Source: Beijerinckiaceae bacterium
GTDB taxonomy: Bacteria; Pseudomonadota; Alphaproteobacteria; Rhizobiales; Beijerinckiaceae
Assembly (NCBI GenBank): GCA_019745195.1
Contig: JAIETL010000023.1
Span: 98,012 to 162,011 of the forward strand
Length of the DNA stretch: 64,000 bases
Direction: 5' to 3'
The notes under the pieces were generated by a model. That model saw only the letters and a program-made list of their open reading frames with translations. It had not been told where the DNA came from and did no database searches. The position numbers and the translations under genes were made by a program. Positions 35,398 to 43,682 of this stretch are shown here, one piece after another. Position 1 is the first letter of the stretch. Each line of letters starts with the position of its first letter.

Positions 35398-35856
35398 CTA
35401 AAACCCCCAGGGGCCGACAGGCATGGGCACGCCAAGCCAGTTGCGGAAGATCAGCACTAGGACCAGCGCTGAGCCCGCGGAGGTCGCCAGCGACGCGGTC
35501 ATGGAGCGCTTTTCCGCGACGCGGAACAGGAACAGCATGGCCAGGAACATCGAGGCGCAAAAGCCGATGAGTTCGATGCCGGCGACGCCCGCGGCCAGTG
35601 CGGCCAGCACCAGCAGCGGGCGACCGACCGGACCTGGCATCTCGGCGGACGCATCGCGACCGCCGAGCACGTCGACGATCGTCGCCAGCATCGCCAGCAC
35701 GATCAGCAGGACGCCGTAGATCAGCGGCAGAAAGCCCGAGGCGGGCGCGAACCCGTCCCAGAGCTGCATCCGCAGCGCTATCGCGACCCAGAACAGGCCC
35801 GCGCCCGCAAACGCAAGGCACAGGCACAATTCGCCCCACGCGGCACGCAGCTTCAT
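35398..35856 (-). CDS. tctB: TTT small membrane subunit TctB
   Basis: A 152-residue protein with four membrane spans, the size and topology of TctB: LCLAFAGAGLFWVAIALRMQ, GFLPLIYGVLLIVLAMLATI, LLVLAALAAGVAGIELIGFC and a final one ending FRNWLGVPMPVGPWGF. The start at 35856 lies four bases after the receptor gene's stop. TctB stabilises TctA in the complex. Confidence 0.9.
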   Translation of the reverse strand: MKLRAAWGELCLCLAFAGAGLFWVAIALRMQLWDGFAPASGFLPLIYGVLLIVLAMLATIVDVLGGRDASAEMPGPVGRPLLVLAALAAGVAGIELIGFCASMFLAMLFLFRVAEKRSMTASLATSAGSALVLVLIFRNWLGVPMPVGPWGF

Positions 35857-35860
35857 CGGA

Positions 35861-36823
35861 TCAGGCTGGCTTGCCGAGCAGATCGCGGTAGAGCTTTTCC
35901 TGATCCTGAAGGAACTTCGCGAAGGCCTCGCCAGGCACGGGAGCCGCCGTCGCGATGTTCTCCTTGATATAGGCCGCGAAGGCCGGCGAGGCGACGACCT
36001 TGGCGAACACGCCCTCCCAGTAAAGGGCCGGCGCGTCCGGCGTGCCCCTGGGGGTCGCAAGTCCGCGCCACATCTGGAAATTGGGCGCCTCGATGCCCTG
36101 CTCCTTCATGGTGGGAACGTCGGGCAAGGCTGAAAAGCGGCTGTCGCGGAACACGCCCAGCGCCTTGACCGCCTTCGACTGAAGATGCCCCATGAACTCC
36201 AGCGGATTTCCCATGCAGGCCTGGACATGGCCGCCGAGCAACTGCGTCAGCGCCTCGCCGCCTGAGTTGAAGTTCAGCGTGTTGAACTCGACGCCGGTCG
36301 CCTTGGTGAAAACCGTGATCGCCATGACGTCGGTGGTGCCGCCGGTCGCGAATGCGATCGACTTGGGCGGACGCGCCTTGCCGGCGGCAATGAACTCCTT
36401 GGCATCCTTCCAGGGCGCGTCGCCCTTCACGAAGAGCAGGAAATCGTCGAGCATCACGTTCATCGACGGACGGATCTCGGTCAGCGTCCGTGCCGCCGGA
36501 TTGAGGATCGGCGTGATCTGCGTGGTGCCGTTCACCAGGATGATCGTGTGCGGGTCGGCGGCCTTGCGCGATGCGACATAGCCGAGCCCGACGGCCCCGC
36601 CGCCGCCCGGACGGTTGTTCAGCGTCACCGGCACCGGCACGAGCTTCTCGTCGGTGATGATCTTGTGGATGACCCGGGCCAGAAGGTCGGCCCCGCCGCC
36701 GACGGCGAACGGGATGACGAACTCGACCTCCCGGGTTGGAACCCAGCCGGCCTGCGCCCGGATGGTGTTCGGCAGGAAGGGCATGGCGGATGCCGCCAGC
36801 ATAAGCGAGCGTCTCGTGAACAT
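35861..36823 (-). CDS. tctC: TTT periplasmic receptor TctC (Bug family)
   Basis: A 320-residue receptor. Signal peptide MFTRRSLMLAASAMPFLPNT to IRAQA, then VEFVIPFAVGGGADLLARVI and LNNRPGGGGAVGLGYVA. GGGGAG lies upstream of the ATG. First gene of the TctCBA-racemase operon. A TTGACA word on the minus strand (36885-36880) may be its -35 box, but no convincing -10 is present at 17 bp. Confidence 0.92.
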   Translation of the reverse strand: MFTRRSLMLAASAMPFLPNTIRAQAGWVPTREVEFVIPFAVGGGADLLARVIHKIITDEKLVPVPVTLNNRPGGGGAVGLGYVASRKAADPHTIILVNGTTQITPILNPAARTLTEIRPSMNVMLDDFLLFVKGDAPWKDAKEFIAAGKARPPKSIAFATGGTTDVMAITVFTKATGVEFNTLNFNSGGEALTQLLGGHVQACMGNPLEFMGHLQSKAVKALGVFRDSRFSALPDVPTMKEQGIEAPNFQMWRGLATPRGTPDAPALYWEGVFAKVVASPAFAAYIKENIATAAPVPGEAFAKFLQDQEKLYRDLLGKPA

Positions 36824-36914
36824 GAGCGTTTCTCCCCAGTATTTCTTGTTATGAGTGACGCTAACAGTCGGTAGAACGTTGTCAATTTACCAAAGCAATC
36901 ATGTATTCGCTGAT

Positions 36915-38192
36915 TCAACCTCCGCTCGGTATGACATCCATGAAGTAGGATTCGTTGCCGACACCGGTCACGCATGACAGGATCCGGCCCGTCTCGAGAT
37001 CGATGAACCAGACGAGGCTGCTTTTCGGTCCCGTCTTGGCGCCGCCGATGACGCAGGCCAGGCGACCGCCCGCCATCGCGATTCCGCGCGGCCGGGCGAT
37101 CGCGCCATGCGGCGCCTGCGGATGCAGCCTGAGGGCCTCGGCGGGCCTGCCGGCGATGGCATCGGCGACATCGACGAATGAGATCGTGTTCGAGCGGAAG
37201 CAGGAGGCGACGATGCGCTTGCCGTCGGGCGTGAAGGCGACGGCAAAAGGTCGCGTCGCCTCGCCCGGATCGTCGCTGCCGATCCGCACCCGCGCGACCT
37301 CTGCATCCTTGCCACCGGCGGCGGCGCGGGCGACATCGATGATGGAGATGGTGCGGCCCTCATAGGGCTCCGACATGCTTTCGCGCGCGGCCACCGCCAC
37401 CAGCGTCCCGTCAGGGCTGCAGGCGAGCCCGAACGGGCCGGTTTCGATCGGGACCCGGTTGATCTCGGCCCCGCGATCGCCCGCCAGCGCCGCCTGCAGG
37501 TCGAACACCGAAACGTCGCTCATCCCGCCATTGCCGACGAAGACGACGCCGCCGCGCAGGGGCGAGATCACGATGCCGGTCGGGTTCGGATAGCGCCCGA
37601 AGCTGGCATGGGGGCTGTCGTGACGGCTCGGGCCCGGCGCAGGATGACCCGCCGTCTCGCTCAGCGGGATGCGCCGCACGACCTGGCGCGAGGCGAGGTC
37701 GATCGCGGTCACCTCGTCGCCGCCGTCCTCGCTGCCTTCGGCCTCGCCGCAATTGACCAGCAGCGTCGCCCCGTCCGGCGTCAGCGCCGCACCGACCGGC
37801 CCCGTGCGGCCGGTCGCGATGAAGCCCGACACCGCGCCCAGCGTGCCGTCATGGGCGGGGTCGAGCGCCCGGTCGAGATCGACGACCGTGACGAGGCCAG
37901 GATGGCCGTGCTGGTAGGCATCGGCCGCCTTGGAGGTCGCAGGTCCCGAATGATTGACGACATAGGCCTGCCGCCGTGCGCGATCGACCGCGACGCCGAC
38001 CGGCTGACCGTTGGCCGGCGCATCGGCCAGGCCGTCGCCATCGCTGTCGACATCGGGCGTGACACGCGGCCGCGAGACGATTGCTTTGGATGTGGCGTCG
38101 TTCTCGGGCAGGACGGCCGTGGCGACATCGACGATGGCCACGCAATTGTCCCACCTGCCGCTGACGATGAGATGTCCCGGAGAACTAGACAT
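36915..38192 (-). CDS. YncE-like beta-propeller protein
   Basis: A 425-residue protein of repeated blades with the pattern PVGVAVDRARRQAYVVNHSG, PFGLACSPDGTLVAVAARES, PFAVAFTPDGKRIVASCFRS. These fit a seven-bladed propeller of the YncE / lactonase type. A DVDSDGDGLADA segment resembles an EF-hand calcium loop. No signal peptide is obvious with the start MSSSPGHLIVSGRWDNCVAI, and an upstream ATG at 38246 does not add one. Function unknown. It is an isolated gene between the TTT operon and the CoA module. Confidence 0.75.
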   Translation of the reverse strand: MSSSPGHLIVSGRWDNCVAIVDVATAVLPENDATSKAIVSRPRVTPDVDSDGDGLADAPANGQPVGVAVDRARRQAYVVNHSGPATSKAADAYQHGHPGLVTVVDLDRALDPAHDGTLGAVSGFIATGRTGPVGAALTPDGATLLVNCGEAEGSEDGGDEVTAIDLASRQVVRRIPLSETAGHPAPGPSRHDSPHASFGRYPNPTGIVISPLRGGVVFVGNGGMSDVSVFDLQAALAGDRGAEINRVPIETGPFGLACSPDGTLVAVAARESMSEPYEGRTISIIDVARAAAGGKDAEVARVRIGSDDPGEATRPFAVAFTPDGKRIVASCFRSNTISFVDVADAIAGRPAEALRLHPQAPHGAIARPRGIAMAGGRLACVIGGAKTGPKSSLVWFIDLETGRILSCVTGVGNESYFMDVIPSGG

Positions 38193-38331
38193 GGACTTGG
38201 CTCCGGCATCGGGCTGGGCGGACAGGGCATCGGCGCACGGCGTCATGCGCCTGCATTGGGGCCGCCGGCCTTACGGTGAGCCGGCCCGACGCGCTCGACA
38301 AGGCGTGCAGCGGCGCTGCCATAGGCGGACC

Positions 38332-39153
38332 TTAAGACTGCCGCTCGGGCGGGCGTCCGGAGAAGACCGGCGCGCGTTTGCCCAGAAAAGCATCCATGCC
38401 CTCCCTGAAATCCTCGCTCATATAGCACATCAGGATCAGCCGATCGCCCTCGTTGCGCGGGATCGTCGGCCTGAGATGGCGCAGCGCCTGTTTCGTCGCC
38501 TGCAGCGTCAGCGGCGCGTGGCCCGCGACGAGGCGCGCCAGTTCCTGCGCGCGGGCCATCAGGTCGCCCGGCTCCGCGACCACCTCGCTGACGAGCCCGA
38601 TCGCAAGCCCCTCCTGCGCATCGAGCAGACGGGCGCTGAAGATCAGTTCCTTCAGCCGCGCCGTGCCGACGAGTTCGGCGAAGCGCGCATAGTTCGACAT
38701 CGACAGGCAGTTGCCCAGCGTCCGGGCGATCGGGAAGCCGAACTTCGCATTGCCGGCAGCGACGCGCATGTCGCAGCAGGCAGCGATCGCGGCCCCGCCG
38801 CCCGTGCAGGCTCCGGCGATCGCCGCGATCGTGGGCGCGCGGCAGGTCTCCAGCGCCGCCAGCACGCGGTCTATCCGCGCCTCGTAGCCGAGCGCATCAT
38901 CGGGCGTGTCGAAGTCGCGGAACTGCGCGATGTCGGTGCCGGCCGCGAAGGCGCGCCCGCCCGCGCCCGTCAGGACGACGGCGCGGATGCCGGCATCGGC
39001 ATTGACCGTCTCGCAGATCTCGACCAGCCGCTCATACATCGCGAAGGTGAAGGCGTTGCGCGCCTCGGGCCGGTTGAAGGTCACAGTCGCGATGCCGTCC
39101 GCGACCTCGTAGAGAATGCTCGGTGCGGCGCTCTGGGCAGCGGTGTCGGACAT
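38332..39153 (-). CDS. Enoyl-CoA hydratase/isomerase (crotonase) family protein
   Basis: A 273-residue crotonase. Oxyanion-hole segments FAAGTDIAQF and GACTGGGAAIAACCDMR are present. At the place of the first catalytic Glu (PE in the classical hydratase) it has P141-I142. The second Glu position appears to be E169 in RLKELIFSARL. It is therefore probably not an ordinary two-Glu hydratase; isomerase, decarboxylase or carnitinyl-CoA-type activities remain open. GGAGGG precedes the ATG. Last gene of the CoA-transferase operon. Confidence 0.88.
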   Translation of the reverse strand: MSDTAAQSAAPSILYEVADGIATVTFNRPEARNAFTFAMYERLVEICETVNADAGIRAVVLTGAGGRAFAAGTDIAQFRDFDTPDDALGYEARIDRVLAALETCRAPTIAAIAGACTGGGAAIAACCDMRVAAGNAKFGFPIARTLGNCLSMSNYARFAELVGTARLKELIFSARLLDAQEGLAIGLVSEVVAEPGDLMARAQELARLVAGHAPLTLQATKQALRHLRPTIPRNEGDRLILMCYMSEDFREGMDAFLGKRAPVFSGRPPERQS

Positions 39154-39170
39154 CGGCGTTCCCTCCGCGC

Positions 39171-39959
39171 TCAGCGCCCCTTGAAGACGGGCTTGCGCTT
39201 CTCCGCGAAGGCGCGGCGGCCCTCGGCATAGTCCTCGCTCTCGAAGCAGGCCTTGACCAGCCGGTCGCACAGCGCGAGGTCGCGATCGGCGTCGTCTTTG
39301 AGCGCCTCGGTGACGATCTGCTTGATCGCGGTCACCGTCAGCGGCGCGTTGGCGGCGATGGTGCGGGCGTAGTCCGTGACATAGGTCTCGAGCTCGGCCT
39401 GCGGCACGATGCGGTTCGCCAGCCCCATCGCGCGCGCCTCCTCGGCGTCGAACTGGCGCGCCGTGAAGAAGATTTCCTTGGCGAAGGATGGCCGCACCAC
39501 CTCCATGAGCCGCCTGATCCGGGCATAGCCGTAGCCGAGGCCGAGCTTCGCGGCGGGAATCGCGAATTTCGCCGTCTCGCTGCAGATGCGCAGGTCGCAG
39601 CAGACGGCGAGGTTGGCGCCACCGCCGATCGCATAGCCGTGGATCATCGCGATCGTCGGCTTCTCCATGGCGCGCAACGCGCTGTAGGTTCCCTCGGTCG
39701 CCTCTTCATAGCGCTGCACGGCTGCTTCCTGCGCACGCTCGTCGTCGAATTTCGAGATGTCCGCGCCGGAGACGAAGGATTTTTCGCCCGCGCCGCGCAC
39801 CACGACGACGCGCACCTCCGGATCGGCGCGGAAATCGGCGATCATGGCGATCGCGGCCTCCCACATCTCCAGCGAAACCGCGTTGTGCCGCTCGGGATTG
39901 TTGAAGATCAGCCAGCCGATCCCGTCGGTCTTGCGTGCGATCATCTTGTCGGTGGTCAT
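39171..39959 (-). CDS. Enoyl-CoA hydratase/isomerase (crotonase) family protein
   Basis: A 262-residue crotonase lying 17 bp upstream of the other one. Oxyanion segments FVSGADISKF and IHGYAIGGGANLAVCCDLR are intact. The first catalytic Glu position reads P135-A136 (FAIPAAKLGLG), and the second appears as E162 in FAKEIFFTARQ. This is the same departure from the hydratase pattern as in its neighbour, though the two proteins differ widely. It follows the CaiB/BaiF gene and likely acts on its CoA thioester product. Confidence 0.88.
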   Translation of the reverse strand: MTTDKMIARKTDGIGWLIFNNPERHNAVSLEMWEAAIAMIADFRADPEVRVVVVRGAGEKSFVSGADISKFDDERAQEAAVQRYEEATEGTYSALRAMEKPTIAMIHGYAIGGGANLAVCCDLRICSETAKFAIPAAKLGLGYGYARIRRLMEVVRPSFAKEIFFTARQFDAEEARAMGLANRIVPQAELETYVTDYARTIAANAPLTVTAIKQIVTEALKDDADRDLALCDRLVKACFESEDYAEGRRAFAEKRKPVFKGR

Positions 39960-39989
39960 CGCGGATATCCTGGCTGTGATGGTATGGGC

Positions 39990-41186
39990 TCAGATCGTGC
40001 CGTTGCGCCGGAACCCGTCGATCTCGACCGCCGTGAAGCCGGCCTCGGCGAGGATCTCGTCCGACTGCTCGCCGAGTTCCGGCGGCGGCGTGCGGATTGC
40101 GCTGGGCGTATCGCTGAGCATGACGGGCTGTGCGACCAGCGTGATGTCGCGCGCCAGCGCCGTCGAATGGACGCTCTGGGCGATGCCCAGATGCTGCACC
40201 TGCGGATCGGCGAAGACCTGGTCGATGGCGTTGATCGGTCCGCAGGGCACGCCGACCTGGCTGAAGCGCTCGATCCAGTAGGCGCCGGTCTGCTCGCGCA
40301 GGATCGCTGTGATCTCCAGCCCGAGGGCGTCGCGGTTGCGAGAGCGCAGCGCGGCGCTGGCGTAGTCGGGATGGGCGATCAGGTCCGGCCGGTCCACCGA
40401 GCGGCAGAAGCGCTCCCAGATCGCCTGGCCGGTGACGGCGATGTTGATGTGCCCGTCGGCCGTCTGGAAGACACCGGTCGGGATGCTGGTCGGGTGGTTG
40501 TTGCCGGCCTGTTTCGGCACCTCGCCATCCATCAGCCAGCGCGTCGCCTGGAAATCCAGCATCGCGATCTGGGCCTGCAGCAGCGAGGTCTGGACCCATT
40601 GGCCCTTGCCGGTCTCTTCGCGAGCCAGCAGGGCGGCCATGACGCCGAAGGCGCAGTAGAGCCCGGCCGTGAGGTCGGCGACGGGAATGCCGACCCTGAC
40701 CGGACCCTGCCCCGGCAGGCCGGTGATCGACATCAAACCCCCGAGCCCCTGCGCGATCTGGTCGAAGCCCGGCCGCGTCGCATAGGGCCCGTCCTGCCCG
40801 AAGCCGGAGATGCTGGCGTAGACGAGGCGGGGATTGATCTCGTGCAACTGCTCGAAGGCGATGCCGAGTCTGTGTTTCACGTCCGGCCGATAATTCTCGA
40901 CCAGCACGTCGGCGCCGGCGACGAGCCGGCGCAGGATGGCGCGCCCCTCCTCCGATTTGAGGTTGAGCGTCAGGCTGCGCTTGTTGCGATGCAGATTCTG
41001 GAAATCCGAGCCGTGACGCGGCCCGCCGGGCCCCTCGCCCGTCTCCAGCGCCTTCGGCGTTTCGATCTTGATGACGTTGGCGCCCCAGTCGGCCAGTTGG
41101 CGCACGGCTGTGGGGCCCGATCTGACCCGGGTGAGGTCGAGGACGGTGAAGCGGGACAAGGCGCGCGACGCGGGTTCGAAAGGCAT
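39990..41186 (-). CDS. CaiB/BaiF family CoA transferase
   Basis: A 398-residue family III CoA transferase. Catalytic Asp171 lies in GIPVADLTAGLYCAFGV. The N-terminal segment VLDLTRVRSGPTAVRQLADW, NLHRNKRSLTLNLKSEEG and the VENYRPDVKHRLGI segment are typical. GAGGAGG lies just before ATG 41186. It would move CoA to an imported carboxylic acid, starting the route continued by the two crotonases. Divergent from the GntR gene. Confidence 0.9.
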   Translation of the reverse strand: MPFEPASRALSRFTVLDLTRVRSGPTAVRQLADWGANVIKIETPKALETGEGPGGPRHGSDFQNLHRNKRSLTLNLKSEEGRAILRRLVAGADVLVENYRPDVKHRLGIAFEQLHEINPRLVYASISGFGQDGPYATRPGFDQIAQGLGGLMSITGLPGQGPVRVGIPVADLTAGLYCAFGVMAALLAREETGKGQWVQTSLLQAQIAMLDFQATRWLMDGEVPKQAGNNHPTSIPTGVFQTADGHINIAVTGQAIWERFCRSVDRPDLIAHPDYASAALRSRNRDALGLEITAILREQTGAYWIERFSQVGVPCGPINAIDQVFADPQVQHLGIAQSVHSTALARDITLVAQPVMLSDTPSAIRTPPPELGEQSDEILAEAGFTAVEIDGFRRNGTI

Positions 41187-41233
41187 GGCCTCCTCCTCGG
41201 CGTCAAACTGCCCAGCCAAGTGCAGACTGTCAA

Positions 41234-41255
41234 CGCCAACTGTTGACAGTTGGCG
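41234..41255. promoter_or_regulatory. 22-bp palindromic GntR operator overlapping a divergent promoter
   Basis: CGCCAACTGT (41234-41243), TG, ACAGTTGGCG (41246-41255) is a perfect inverted repeat. It overlaps a second pair, ACTGTCAAC (41226-41234) and GTTGACAGT (41242-41250). Both lie between the divergent CoA transferase and GntR genes. Each strand carries a TTGACA word within it, so regulator binding would block both promoters. Confidence 0.7.
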
Positions 41256-41277
41256 CGCCCGGATCAACGATGGCGCT

Positions 41278-42000
41278 ATGTCCGATGTCTTGTCCGCCAT
41301 CGCCCAGCGCCGCACGCAGACCCTGACCGGGATCGTTCAGGACGAGATCGAACGCATGGTGCTGGCCGGCGACCTCGTTGCCGGAGAACGGATCAACGAG
41401 CAGGCGCTGGCGGCGCGGCTCGGCGTCAGCCGGGGCCCGATCCGCGAGGCGACGCGCGGCCTCGTGCGCAGCGGCTTGCTCAATTCCGTGGTCAATCTCG
41501 GCGTCTTCGTGCGCCAGATTCCCGATGACGAGGCCAGCGAGATCTACGACGTGCGCGCTGTCGTGTTCGGCTTCGTCTGTCAGCGGCTCGCGGCGCGGAT
41601 CGTGCCCGAGCAGCTCGACGCGCTGTCGGAGCTGATTGCGAAGATGGACGAGGCGATCGGACGCGGCGACGGCGCGAGCTACTACCGCCTCAACCTCAGT
41701 TTCCACGACGCCATTCTGGATTTCGCCGCCCATGGCCGCGCCAGGCAGACCTATGAAGCGCTGATCAAGGAGACGCATCTGCTGCGGCAAAGCGCGCTGG
41801 CTTCAGCCGAGCGGATGCGCGAATCCAATGCCGAGCATCGCGAGATCATAGCGGCCATCGCGGCCGGCGACGGCGAGCGCGCGCGCATCCTGGCCGAACA
41901 GCACGCCCATGGCGGCAAACGCCGCTGGCTCGATTCGCGCCAGGAATCGTCACGCCAGGAATCGCCGAGACAGGAACCGGAGGCTCGCAACTCAGCCTGA
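41278..42000 (+). CDS. GntR-family regulator, FCD subfamily
   Basis: A 240-residue regulator. The winged helix reads VLAGDLVAGERINEQALAAR, LGVSRGPIREATRGLVRSGL. The FCD domain includes YYRLNLSFHDAILDFAAHGR. The C-terminus is a short repeated tail (DSRQESSRQESPRQEPE), likely disordered. No Shine-Dalgarno is visible before ATG 41278. TTGACA at 41243-41248 with AACGAT 17 bp later would place the transcript start at or next to the ATG, suggesting a leaderless mRNA. Followed in 56 bp by a TctCBA operon it probably controls. Confidence 0.9.
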   Translation: MSDVLSAIAQRRTQTLTGIVQDEIERMVLAGDLVAGERINEQALAARLGVSRGPIREATRGLVRSGLLNSVVNLGVFVRQIPDDEASEIYDVRAVVFGFVCQRLAARIVPEQLDALSELIAKMDEAIGRGDGASYYRLNLSFHDAILDFAAHGRARQTYEALIKETHLLRQSALASAERMRESNAEHREIIAAIAAGDGERARILAEQHAHGGKRRWLDSRQESSRQESPRQEPEARNSA

Positions 42001-42056
42001 TACGAAACCGGGAACGAGCCGAAACAGGCCGCCCTGACACCAGAGGAGGAAACACC

Positions 42057-43055
42057 ATGCTCGCATATTGCAGAACATCTCGACGCGGCTTCGCCAAAGC
42101 CGGCCTCGGAACGCTGGGCCTTGCCATCGCGCTCGCTTTGCCCGCCGGCGCGGCCCACGCCCAGGAAAAGTTCCCGTCCAAGCCGATCGAGGTCGTGACC
42201 CATGCCGGCGTCGGCGGCGGCACCGATCTCACCGCCAGAATGATGATGGTCCAGGCGCCGGCCGCGTTCGGCACCGAACTCGTCGTCGCCAACAAGACCG
42301 GCGGCAGCGGCTCGGCCTCGCTGGCCTATGCCCATTCGCGTCCCAAGGACGGCCACACCATCATGCTGATCACGCAGACGCATCTTCTGACGCTGCTGCA
42401 GGACAAGGGCGGCGCCGTGAAGATGGGCGATCTGATCGGCCTCGCCCGCGCCACCGAGGATCCGCAGGTGCTGATGGTCGGCGCCAAGAGCCCCTACAAG
42501 ACCGCGCAGGAGTTCATCGAGGCGGCCAAGACCAAGCCGATGAAATTCGGCACCACACAGCTCGGCAGCGTCGACCACATCGCGGTCGCCGGCTTCGCCG
42601 CCAAGGCCGGAATGGCAAAACCGGTCGTGGTGCCCTTTCGCGGCGGCGGCGACATCGTCGTCAATCTCGTCGGCGGCAATCTCGACGGCGCGCTGCTGAA
42701 TTACGCCGAGGCCGAATCGCAGATCAAGGCGAACGAGGTCCGCGCCCTGCTGGTCTTCGCGCCGACCAAGATGGAGTCCCTGTCGCAGACCCCGACCGCG
42801 ACCGAGATCGGCATCCCGGCGGTCTATTCGACGACACGCGGCTTTGCCGTTCTCAAGGGCACGCCCGAGGACCGCATCAAGGTTCTGGAGGAAGGCCTGA
42901 TCAAGGCGATGCAGGGCAAGCTCTTTCAGGACTATCTGAAGAGCTCGGGTCAGTCGGGCGGCAGCGTCGTCGGCCGGGCCGAATGGCAGGCCCAGATCGA
43001 CGATTTCCTGAAGACCGGGCAGGAAGCGCTCGCCTCTCTCGGCATCGCGAAATGA
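42057..43055 (+). CDS. tctC: TTT periplasmic receptor TctC (Bug family)
   Basis: A 332-residue receptor. Signal peptide up to AAHAQ, preceded by a long basic n-region (TSRRGFAKAGLG). It then reads PIEVVTHAGVGGGTDLTARM and VVANKTGGSGSASLAYAHS, diverging from the usual VPFAAGG form (THAGVGG). GAGGAGG lies upstream of the ATG. Its stop overlaps the TctB start by ATGA (43052-43055). Confidence 0.9.
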   Translation: MLAYCRTSRRGFAKAGLGTLGLAIALALPAGAAHAQEKFPSKPIEVVTHAGVGGGTDLTARMMMVQAPAAFGTELVVANKTGGSGSASLAYAHSRPKDGHTIMLITQTHLLTLLQDKGGAVKMGDLIGLARATEDPQVLMVGAKSPYKTAQEFIEAAKTKPMKFGTTQLGSVDHIAVAGFAAKAGMAKPVVVPFRGGGDIVVNLVGGNLDGALLNYAEAESQIKANEVRALLVFAPTKMESLSQTPTATEIGIPAVYSTTRGFAVLKGTPEDRIKVLEEGLIKAMQGKLFQDYLKSSGQSGGSVVGRAEWQAQIDDFLKTGQEALASLGIAK

Positions 43056-43609
43056 CCATGCAGGATGCGCGGAAGCCGGATGCCGCCTCATGCGAGCATC
43101 CGGCTGAAGCGGGCGATCATCCGGCAGCGGCGGCAGCCGGCGCCGCGCCTGGTCGCCGCGTCTCCGATGTCGCGACCGGCTTCGCGATCGTGGCGATGGC
43201 TCTCCTGGTCTGGGCTGGGACGACCGGCTTTGCCGATGTGCCCGCCGCCCTGACGCAGGGCATGGGCCCGGCCGCCTTCCCGCGACTGGTGCTCGGCGTT
43301 ATCATCGTGCTGGCGCTGTGGCTGGCCTGGACGGCGTCGCGCCGCGAAGCGCTGGACTGCGAGCCCGTGCATCCAATGGTCTACGCCACCGTCGCCGCCG
43401 TCGGCGGCGTGGTCGGCGCGTTGCTGCTCCTGGGCATCCATGGCGCCGTGTTCGCCTCCTGCATCGGCCTTGGACGGCTCTGGGGCGAACGCCGCCTGGC
43501 GCTCCTTGCCGTGATTGCGGTCGGCATCTCGCTGGCGTTGCATTTCGCCTTCGTGCGCGGTTTCGGCGTCGGCCTGCCGCGCGGGCTCCTGCAGGGCTGG
43601 CTGGGCTGA
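43052..43609 (+). CDS. tctB: TTT small membrane subunit TctB
   Basis: A 185-residue protein. A hydrophilic 35-residue N-terminus precedes four membrane spans (VATGFAIVAMALLVWAGTTG, GPAAFPRLVLGVIIVLALWL, VAAVGGVVGALLLLGIHGAV, LLAVIAVGISLALHFAFVRG). The sequence from GMGPAAFPRLV fits TctB. It is coupled to the receptor gene by ATGA and lies 73 bp before tctA. Confidence 0.88.
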   Translation: MTMQDARKPDAASCEHPAEAGDHPAAAAAGAAPGRRVSDVATGFAIVAMALLVWAGTTGFADVPAALTQGMGPAAFPRLVLGVIIVLALWLAWTASRREALDCEPVHPMVYATVAAVGGVVGALLLLGIHGAVFASCIGLGRLWGERRLALLAVIAVGISLALHFAFVRGFGVGLPRGLLQGWLG

Positions 43610-43682
43610 GCGGCCCGGCCGACCAAGGGCAAGGCCGCCGGCCCGCCCCCGCGAATACCACCTGACGACGCACGGGGTTTCA

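Noticed and set aside
36857..36885. TTGACA promoter before the TctC gene at 36823
   Set aside because: Good -35 word but the hexamer 17 bp away (AGCGTC) is not a credible -10.
38193..38331. Possible regulatory region between the propeller and crotonase genes
   Set aside because: No inverted repeat, promoter or coding signal found; both genes run the same way.
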